DNA from: Zeugodacus cucurbitae | Taxonomy: Eukaryota; Arthropoda; Insecta; Diptera; Tephritidae | Assembly (NCBI RefSeq): GCF_028554725.1 | Contig: NC_071667.1 | Span: 28,167,501 to 28,231,500, forward strand | DNA: 64,000 bases | Direction: 5' to 3' | In this document: piece by piece, positions 56,433 to 64,000 of the stretch | How the letters are laid out: every line of letters starts with the position of its first letter | Position numbering within the stretch: position 1 is the stretch's first letter | Made by a program: the position numbers and the translations under genes | Notes under the pieces: generated by a model | Told to the model about the DNA's origin: nothing | Database searches by the model: none | What the model saw: only the letters and a program-made list of their open reading frames with translations

Positions 56433-59400
56433 TATATATATATATATATTTGGCGTAGGAACCGCTTTAAGCGATTATAGCCGAATCCACCAGAGCGCGC
56501 CACTCATTCCTCCTTTTTGCTTTTTGGCGCCAACTGGAAACACCAAGTGAAGCCAGGTCACTTTGCACTTGGTCTTTCCACCGGAGTGGAGGTCGTCCTC
56601 TTCCGCGGCTTCCTCCAGCGGGTACTGCATCGAATACTTTCAGAGCTGGAGTGTTTTCTTCCATCCGTACAACATGACCTAGCCAGCGTAGCCGCTGTCT
56701 TTTTATTCGCTGAACTATGTCAATGTCGTCGTATAAATCGTACAGCTCATCGTTCCATCGTCTGCGGTATTCGCCGTTGCCAATGTTTAGAGGACCATAA
56801 ATCTTGCGCAAAACCTTTCTCTCGAAAACCCCAAGAGTCGTCTCATCGGATGTTGTCATCGTCCACGCTTCAGCGCCATACATCAGGACGGGAATAATGA
56901 GCGACTTATAGAGTTTGATTTTGGTTCGTCGAGAGAGGACTTTACTTTCCAATTGCCTACTCAGTCCAAAGTAGCACCTGTTGGCAAGAGTGATTCTGCG
57001 TTGGATTTCAAGGCTGACATTGTTGGTGTTGTTAATGCTGGTTCCCAGATAAACGAAATTATCTACAACTTCAAAGTTATGACTGTCAACAGTGACGTGG
57101 GAGCCAAGACGCGAGTGCGCTGACTGTTTGTTTGATGACAGGAGATATTTCGTCTTGTCCTCATTCACCACCAGACCCATACGCTTCGCTTCTTTATCTA
57201 GTCTGGAAAACGCAGAACAAACGGCGCGGTTGTTGCTTCCGATGATATCAATATCATCGGCATACGCCAGGAGCTGTACACTCTTGTAGAAGATTGTACC
57301 CTCTCTATTTAGTTCTGCAGCTCGTATTATTTTTTCCAGCAATAGATTGAAGAAGTCGCACGATAGTGAGTCACCCTGTCTGAAGCCTCGTTTGGTATCG
57401 AACGGCTCGGAGAGGTCCTTCCCGATCCTGACGGAGCTTTTGGTGTTGCTCAACGTCAGCTTACATAGCCGTATTAGTTTTGCAGGGATACCAAATTCAG
57501 ACATCGCGGCATAAAGGCAGCTCCTTTTCGTGCTATCGAAGGCAGCTTTAAAATCGATAAAAAGATGGTGGGTATCGATTCTTCTCTCTCGGGTCTTTTC
57601 CAAGATTTGGCGCATGGTGAATATCTGGTCCATTGTAGATTTTCCAGGTCTAAAGCCACACTGATAAGGTCCAATCAGTTCGTTGACGGTGGGCTTTAGT
57701 CTTTCACACAATACGCTCGACAAAACCTTATATGCGATATTGAGGAGACTTATACCACGGTAGTTGGCGCAGATTGTGGGGTCTCCCTTCTTGTGGATTG
57801 GGCAGAGCACACTAAGATTCCAATCGTCAGGCATGCTTTCTTCCGACCATATTCTACAAAGAAGCTGATGCATGCACCTTATCAGTTCTTCGCCGCCGTA
57901 TTTGAATAGCTCGGCCGGTAATCCATCGGCCCCCGCCGCTTTGTTGTTCTTCAAGCGGGTAATTGCTATTCGAATTTCTTCATGGTCGGGTAATGGAACA
58001 TCTATTCCATCGTCATCGATTGGGGAATCGGGTTCGCCATCTCCTGGTGTTGTACTTTCACTGCCATTGAGCAGGTCGGAGAAGTGTTCCCTCCATAATC
58101 CCAGTGTGCTCTGGACATCCGTTACCAGATTACCTTCTCGGTCCCTACATGATAATGCTCCGGTCTTGAAACCTTCTGTTAATCGCCTCATCTTTTCATA
58201 AAATTTTCGAGCATTACCCATGTCGGCCAGCTTTTCAAGCTTTTCATACTCACGCATTTCGGCCTCTTTCTTTTTACGTCTGCAAATGCGTCTCGCTTCC
58301 CTCTTCAGTTCTCGATATCTATCCCACCCCGAACGTGTTGTGGTCGATCGCAACGTTGCGAGGTAGGCAGTCTGTTTTCTCTCCACTGCGGAACGACAAT
58401 TCTCATCGTACCAACTGGTTTTTTGGCGTTGCCGGAGACCAATTGTTTCGGCTGCAGCGGTATGCAATGAGTTTGAGATGCCGTTCCACAGCTCCCTTAT
58501 ATCGAGATGCTGATGAGTGCTCTCCGAGAGCAGGAGTGCAAGTCGAGTAGAAAATCGTTCGGCTGTCGGTTGTGATTGCAGCTTTTCGACGTCGAACCTT
58601 CCTTGTGTTTGTTGACGGGCGTTCTTTGCTGCACAGAGGCGAGTGCGTATCTTTGCTGCTACTAGATAATGGTCCGAGTCAATGTTTGGTCCTCGGAGCG
58701 TACGCACGTCTAAAACACTGGAGACATGTCTTCCGTCTATCACAACGTGATCGATTTGATTGCGCGTGTTTCGATCAGGGGACAGCCACGTTGCTTGATG
58801 AATTTTTTTATGCTGGAATCTGGTACTACAGACAACCATATTTCGGGCCCCAGCGAAGTCGATCAGCCTCAGGCCGTTTGGCGATGTTTCGTCATGGAGG
58901 CTGAATTTTCCGACTGTTGTGCCAAAGACACCTTCTTTACCCACCCTGGCGTTAAAATCGCCAAGCACGATTTTGACATCGTGGCGGGGGCAGCGCTCAT
59001 AGATGCGTTCTAGGCGCTCATAGAAAGCATCTTTGGTCGCATCGTCCTTCTCTTCCGTTGGGGCGTGGGCGCAAATCAGCGATATGTTGAAGAACCTCGC
59101 TTTGATGCGGATTGTGGCAAGACGTTCATCCACCGGGGTGAATGCCAGGACTCGGCGACGTAGTCTCTCTCCCACCACAAATCCAACACCGAATTTGCGC
59201 TCCTTTATATGGCCGCTGTAGTAGATGTCACAAGGACCCACCTTCTTCCGTCCTTGTCCCGTCCATCGCACTTCTTGGACGGCGGTGATGTCAGCCTTTA
59301 GTTGTATGAGGACATCAACCAGCTGGGCAGAGGCACCTTCCCAATTAAGAGTCCGGACATTCCAGGTGTATGCCCTCAAATCATAGTCCTTTATACGTTT

Positions 59401-59705
59401 GCCGTGGTCGTCATCAAAAGGGGGGTTTCTCATCCGAGGCCTGTGTTTCTTATTCACTGGTTATTCGTTTTTATGTGGTGGGTCCCAAGCCCTACGCACA
59501 ACCGCACAAGCGGGCTTCGCCTTCTCACTTTAGCTCGCCTCCAAACGGATGTCTGTTAGCTACCCAGGGGATACTTGGTCTAAAACCGGAAGTCGTGAGC
59601 TGCTTGAGTCATATGCAAAAGAATCGTTCCTGGCCACTCCCAAGTGAATGGCAATCAGAAACTTTCCTCACTTGCGTGAACTTCTACATATGACCCCATC
59701 CCCCA
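56433..59705 (-). mobile_element. Full-length, apparently intact RTE-clade LINE with 10-bp TSD
   Basis: The element is bracketed by perfect GGTACTGTTA direct repeats at 56423-56432 and 59706-59715. On the minus strand it has a 5' UTR of about 270 bp, one long ORF, a short 3' UTR of about 20 bp including GGTTCCTACGCC, and a (TA)n tail (plus-strand positions 56433-56450). RTE elements typically have one main ORF, a short 3' UTR and a simple-repeat tail, all seen here. The perfect duplication and open ORF indicate a recent insertion. The same family accounts for at least nine other copies in the window. Confidence 0.9.
56467..59433 (-). CDS. RTE retrotransposon protein: APE-type endonuclease + reverse transcriptase
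   Basis: The open frame begins at a GTG at 59457 (a TAA lies two codons before it). The first ATG is codon 9, at 59433, and is taken as the start, giving 988 residues. Numbering from the GTG: endonuclease about 30-272 with N33, E62 (QEVRW), GDFNA (D167, N169), D236-H237 and S261-D262-H263, the expected catalytic set. A basic linker follows at about 360-405. RT about 500-800 contains NNKAAGADGLPAELF, YRGISLLN (566-573), GFRPGKS (601-607), FIDFKAAFD (D635), RGFRQGDSLS (690-699) and YADD (732-735). A C-terminal basic domain has RLRWLGHVVRM and GGSRGRGRPPLRW. It would nick chromosomal DNA and prime reverse transcription of its own RNA there. No stop or frameshift was seen. Insect genomes often mislabel this endonuclease as craniofacial development protein 2-like. 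Confidence 0.9.
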   Translation of the reverse strand: MRNPPFDDDHGKRIKDYDLRAYTWNVRTLNWEGASAQLVDVLIQLKADITAVQEVRWTGQGRKKVGPCDIYYSGHIKERKFGVGFVVGERLRRRVLAFTPVDERLATIRIKARFFNISLICAHAPTEEKDDATKDAFYERLERIYERCPRHDVKIVLGDFNARVGKEGVFGTTVGKFSLHDETSPNGLRLIDFAGARNMVVCSTRFQHKKIHQATWLSPDRNTRNQIDHVVIDGRHVSSVLDVRTLRGPNIDSDHYLVAAKIRTRLCAAKNARQQTQGRFDVEKLQSQPTAERFSTRLALLLSESTHQHLDIRELWNGISNSLHTAAAETIGLRQRQKTSWYDENCRSAVERKQTAYLATLRSTTTRSGWDRYRELKREARRICRRKKKEAEMREYEKLEKLADMGNARKFYEKMRRLTEGFKTGALSCRDREGNLVTDVQSTLGLWREHFSDLLNGSESTTPGDGEPDSPIDDDGIDVPLPDHEEIRIAITRLKNNKAAGADGLPAELFKYGGEELIRCMHQLLCRIWSEESMPDDWNLSVLCPIHKKGDPTICANYRGISLLNIAYKVLSSVLCERLKPTVNELIGPYQCGFRPGKSTMDQIFTMRQILEKTRERRIDTHHLFIDFKAAFDSTKRSCLYAAMSEFGIPAKLIRLCKLTLSNTKSSVRIGKDLSEPFDTKRGFRQGDSLSCDFFNLLLEKIIRAAELNREGTIFYKSVQLLAYADDIDIIGSNNRAVCSAFSRLDKEAKRMGLVVNEDKTKYLLSSNKQSAHSRLGSHVTVDSHNFEVVDNFVYLGTSINNTNNVSLEIQRRITLANRCYFGLSRQLESKVLSRRTKIKLYKSLIIPVLMYGAEAWTMTTSDETTLGVFERKVLRKIYGPLNIGNGEYRRRWNDELYDLYDDIDIVQRIKRQRLRWLGHVVRMEENTPALKVFDAVPAGGSRGRGRPPLRWKDQVQSDLASLGVSSWRQKAKRRNEWRALVDSAIIA

Positions 59706-61091
59706 GGTACTGTTAATGAGATTAAATATACCAGTAAATTGACAATATTGTATTGAAGTTACAGTGCACTCTTCGTGTAAATTTTCAAAATCGGCGTTAG
59801 ATTTGTATTACTATTTTATTATTTTTTTCATGCTAAACCAAACTGCAGGCGAAATACCTACCAGACGGCACATCATGTAGGACAAAAGCAAAATGAATTG
59901 CGAAAAATATAAAAAATCACAGCAAATAAAATAAATTTGTACTCAGTGCGGTTGGGCATGCCACAAAACGGTACGTGTGGCTGTCTCTGCCACGACAAGT
60001 GACTTCAGTTTAGGCGGCAAATGCTGGTGAAATAAATGAATCATAGCCAATGGCGGAAAACAAAAGCAATTCCTAAACCGAAAAATCTCTGAAAATATGA
60101 GAAATGCCTTAGCAAAAGAAAAAGCGAAAAAAACGTAATGCAAAGAAAAGGATTTATTATGGCAGACATATGGGTAGACATGAAAAGGCTGAGCAATGTA
60201 AGCGGTGCGAGGAGTAGCGGCATAGATATTACACAAGCTCACATTCCAGCGCATATAATGAGACGACATATCGTCAATATGTGTGGAACGGTACATTTAT
60301 AATACGTTAAATGGCTTTATGACTCCTCCGTTTTTTTCCTTGGTGAGAATGTGTTCATTGCTCTGGATTTAATTTAAGTAGGACCATTAAATTATTTCGA
60401 ATTGAAAGCTTAGAAATTTTTGGTATTTTTCAGTTAAAGAAATAAGGAGTTCAATAAAATACGGCTTTACGTGAAGATAACTTTAGATTTCAGCATCTGT
60501 TTATAAATTTAATTAAGTTGAAGTTCATTTAAAAGCATGACAGGATATACTAAAAACCGTATCATATCTGAATTTTTAATCCTCAAATGGATCATAACTG
60601 AAAATGGATATATTTGTTTCATAGTTCTCCTTAAAAACACGATTACTTCACATTTTGCACATTTGCTTGATTTCAATTTTAACCCTATCATGACCGAATT
60701 AAAATGGGCGGAGCTAACATGTTGTTTAGGACAGATATATATTAATCTTAACTCAAATATGAAGTGATAAAAATTTCAAAGTCCTGGTTTTCATGTATCC
60801 TGGTTCATTAGTTATAGGATGTTGATTATAGGCTCAAATTAAATTATTATAAATAAACTAAACACTTTTCTCATGACAGTTTTTTTTAAATAACTCTCAT
60901 ATCTTTATTTATTTATATAGTTCACTTTGTTTTAAAGTAAAACAATTATTTTTATGTTTTTGAACACTTTTCGTATAACCACTTTACATGAAAGGGTTAA
61001 AATTGTTCCTATGCGTTATAAATCTATACTTATTCAAAAAGTCCCGTTAGTTTACAAACCTCATGTGTTTTTCTGAAGTAAGCTTAAATTA
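59706..61091. other. Right TSD, then no recognised gene
   Basis: 59706-59715 is the right target-site repeat of the RTE insertion. The remainder is AT-rich, with chance frames only (59943-60296 minus, 60537-60767 plus). Confidence 0.45.
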
Positions 61092-62508
61092 CAGTCGGAG
61101 ACGTAATTAGCAACACAGTGTTTTAATACTTTATTGTCCACATTTACAAATAATTTAGGTAAGTTTCTTTAATTTATACATAATACAATAAATTCTAATA
61201 GTAAAGTGCATAATTAGCTTGGTGTAAAATGGGCAGAAACTAATCCTGTGACGAAAATACGATAGCCATTATTATTAATATGAGCAACGATGCGAAGTCC
61301 TATTTTGAATTTGCACAATCTTTAAAAGAACGGGTTTCAACACTGTTCAGTATTTTAAATCTCATAAAACCACAGTTAGGGTGCCAAGCAAGAAAATACC
61401 TCGTATAACCACCGCTAGAGATGCCGAGTGAATCAAAAAAATTCCCTCAAAAAACAGCAAATGAAATTCGTGCGTTTTTGGTGAAAATGATAGAGCACCA
61501 CCCGTAGACACTGTCAAAAATCATTTAAGAGAAAAATTACTGTTTTGGAGGATTTCTCGGAAGAAGCCAATGCGGCTTGAGCGAAATCGTGAACAACGAC
61601 TTCAATTCACCAACAGATACCGTCATTGGACTCTAAAGGTGTGAAAAATAGTCGTATTTTCGAATGGAACTAAAATAAATAAACTTTCACCAGATGGAAA
61701 AACTTCCGTGCGGCGTCCACGAATTAAAGGGTTTGATCGCAAGTACAGTCGGCCCACGCTGCAGCACGGCGGGGGTACAATAATGATAAGTGATGTTGTG
61801 TCATGAAGGGGTGTTGGGCCTATAACAAAAATTGAGGGTCATATGGCTCAGTACTAGTATATTTCTATGCTTCCATATTTCGACGAGTTACTTGGCTTGC
61901 GTCGTTTTGACAACAACATAATCTAACCTAACCTACTTGGCTGTTACAGCTGGATAAAGACCCCAAACATACTGACCCCGAGGTAACTAATCGATGGATG
62001 GACGAAAATATAATGTGTTTATTAGACTGGCTTTTGTCCAGTCCAGACCTGAACTCTATTAAGTATCTCTGGGAGCAATTAAAAATGAAGGTTCGATTGA
62101 ACCAAATAGGAAATTTTATCGAACTATTAGGAAGGGTAAAGATAGAATGGAGAGCAATTTCCAGAAGCATATGTGAGAAGTTTTGAATCAGTGCCTCGCA
62201 GATGTCAAGTCTTTAATCAAGTAACGGGTTTTCCACAAAATATTAACTTTTCAATAACAAACAATTTTTTTTTAACAAAATATCAAGCGTTGCTAATTAC
62301 GTGACCGAGAGGTTTTAGTAGATCTTTTTTCAAAAAGTGAAAAACTTAGTGCAGAATAAAATAAAATTAAATCCTACATATTATTTAAAAAGCAACGAAA
62401 TAACGCTTAATTAAACTCAAAAAGTTACAATAAATCTAGTCAACTTTTCGACTTATGAATGATTACATGATTCAAACAGCAGCGTTGCTAATTAGTTGAC
62501 CGTAGCTG
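61092..62508 (+). mobile_element. Tc1-like transposon, decayed, with TIRs and TA flanks
   Basis: The left end CAGTCGGAGACGTAATTAGC and the right end in reverse, CAGCTACGGTCAACTAATTAGC, share the core TAATTAGCAAC. TA precedes the left end and follows the right end. A second right-hand copy of the core lies at 62287-62311 (GCGTTGCTAATTACGTGACC), 195 bp inside the outer one, suggesting an IR/DR-type end. The transposase pseudogene on the plus strand reads SVRRPRIKGFDRKYSRPTLQ, HGGGTIMI, GPITKIEGHM, KDPKHTDPEVTNRWMDENIM, SPDLNSIKYLWEQLK. These correspond to the Tc1 DDE core (D of DPKHT and the E region of SPDLNPIEHLW, where Glu is replaced by Lys: IKYLW). Stops and frameshifts are many. Confidence 0.8.
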
Positions 62509-63301
62509 TACGTCCGACTTAATGTAAACGGTAAGCGAGGAACGACTGAAATCTATAGTGATGACACCGTGTGATATAAGGGTTTGACTTGCGAATGAGT
62601 TGCGAATGAGTTGCGAAAGCTTTTACGTTTAAAAATCGATTCCGAGGTGAAACTCGATTACTGTTTTAATTTAAACAAGAATTTCCAACTCTTACTAGTA
62701 CTGGACTGCATTGCTCTTAACCTGAATGAATATTGATTACAATTGAATTTAGTGAAACAAAAAATAGTTGAATGCAAAGCTTTGACTTTATTGATTACTC
62801 AAAATCAAAGTGGGTCACTTTAAGGTCACAATTTAGTGGTATGTGGCACATTCATGCATATATCAGTATCAGTACATCGTTAAGCCCTGCGTAATTCATC
62901 ACAATGGTCAGTTGTGTAGGAAAACAATTTGCACAAAATATAAATTAGCAAAAAAAAGGGAGGTCGAAGGACACATACAAGCAGACACATACACACTCAC
63001 TTACAAACGCAATTGTCGGGATAATGCCAGGATATGGCATAATTAAGCTCATCAAGCACATTAAGTAGCCGGGAAACTAATGACATTCAACAGTGCCCTC
63101 TACAACAACAATAAAGTAGATATTAAATGAGGGTTGCTGCAGCAATTGCGGTCAAATAAGCGTCGTTAGTCGAATGTATCATCTAAGTATTTTCATTGCT
63201 GCAGCTTTAATTTTCTACGTCAAAAATTCTCATAGGACGAACAGGTAGGCGGCTTTAGGTCGCTTAAATTTGTTGAGCCGCTATGCGTCGATTAAAATTT
63301 T
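62509..63301. other. No recognised gene
   Basis: AT-rich spacer with a TTGCGAATGAG duplication near 62590-62612. Confidence 0.4.
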
Positions 63302-64000
63302 TATACTCTCGCAACAAATGTTGCTAAAGAGAGTATTATAGTTTTGTTCACATAACGGTTGTTTGTAACACCCAAAACTAAACGAGTTAGATATAGGGTT
63401 ATATATACCAAAGTGATCAGGGTGAAGAGTAGAGTTCAAATCCGAATGTCTGTCTGTCCGTCCGTCATTCCGTCTGTGCAAGCTGTAACTTGAGTAAAAA
63501 TTAAGATATCTTGATAAAACTTGGCACACTTATTTCTTTGCACCAAAGGAAGGTTGCTTTCGAAAATGAGCAAAATCGGACCACTGCCACGCCCACAAAA
63601 TGGCGAAAACCGAAAACACATAAAGTGCCATAACTAAGCCATAAATAAAGCTATGGAAATAAAATTTGTTGTGCGGAATCGCACTATGAAGGGGCATATT
63701 TGGCTGTAATTTTTTTGGGGAAGTGGGCGTGGCCCGCCCCCTACTGAGTTTTTTGTACATATCTCGCAAACCAGTAGAGCTATAAAAACCAAACTTTTTG
63801 CAGTCATTTTTTTTAGCCACTTCCTAATACAGTCCAAAAATGAAAGAAATCGGATCATAACCACACCCACCTCCCATACAAAAGTTAGGTTAAAAATTAC
63901 AAAAGGTGGGTTAACTCACTAACGAAAAACGTCAGAAACACTAAATTTCACATAAGAAATGGCAGATGAAAGCTGCACTCAGATTTTTTTACAAAATGGA
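63302..64000 (+). mobile_element. HINE family 1, runs off the right edge
   Basis: Begins TATACTCTCGCAACAAATGT with the same palindrome, and the first 700 bp match the copy at 10351 very closely. The tract at about 63447-63477 is GTCTGTCTGTCCGTCCGTC interrupted by ATTCC. Antisense frames 63530-63820 and 63634-63870 carry the recurrent HINE peptide, with a shift between them. The 3' end lies beyond the window. Confidence 0.75.

Noticed and set aside
56517..56897. Plus-strand open frames overlapping the RTE ORF
   Set aside because: Antisense shadows of the intact RTE coding sequence; the same shadows occur over every RTE copy.

Overview
This is a eukaryotic, AT-rich, repeat-dominated window, most likely from a dipteran and plausibly a tephritid fruit fly. 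That is an inference from the repeat content (INE-1/DINE-1-like helentron derivatives, RTE-, jockey- and I/LOA-group LINEs, Tc1/mariner transposons), from GTT/CAA triplet-rich noncoding DNA and from insect-type core promoter motifs. No species is assigned. No prokaryotic feature, tRNA, rRNA or CRISPR array was recognised.

Layout. 1-2096: a decayed jockey-type LINE cut by the left edge. 4.1-8.5 kb: two RTE-clade LINE copies, one with a 680-codon open reverse-transcriptase frame. 8.8-9.4 kb: a mariner remnant. 10.35-12.93 kb: two helentron-derived (HINE) copies in the same orientation. 14.4-15.4 kb: a decayed Tc1/mariner element with both TIRs. 16.8-17.9 kb: an internally deleted RTE copy. 19.5-20 kb: a second mariner family. 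21.4-24.1 kb: a HINE nested inside an older HINE, then a short exon-like fragment of a cytochrome P450, cut by an RTE fragment. 26.9-28.1 kb: another HINE. 29-34 kb: a mariner fragment, a near-full-length broken RTE and a HINE. 35.6-43.3 kb: two mariner copies, a perfect-palindrome 97-bp MITE, a mariner tail and two RTE copies (one reduced to about 350 bp). 45.9-50.4 kb: RTE fragments and one copy of a second HINE family. 51.6-52.0 kb: a rearranged HINE. 54.6-55.4 kb: an RNase H-bearing LINE fragment. 56433-59705: a complete RTE retrotransposon with an intact ORF and a 10-bp target-site duplication. 61.1-62.5 kb: a decayed Tc1 element. 63302 to the right edge: a further HINE.

The only long intact coding sequences belong to the RTE family. 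Its full-length copy carries an apurinic-like endonuclease plus reverse transcriptase and is the plausible source of, or a close relative of, the other nine copies. The HINEs carry no enzyme here and would depend on a helentron Rep/helicase elsewhere. Host-gene signals are weak: a P450 exon remnant, two exon-like stretches with consensus splice donors, and one TATA+initiator pair. The rest looks like intergenic or large-intron DNA built up by repeated transposon insertion.
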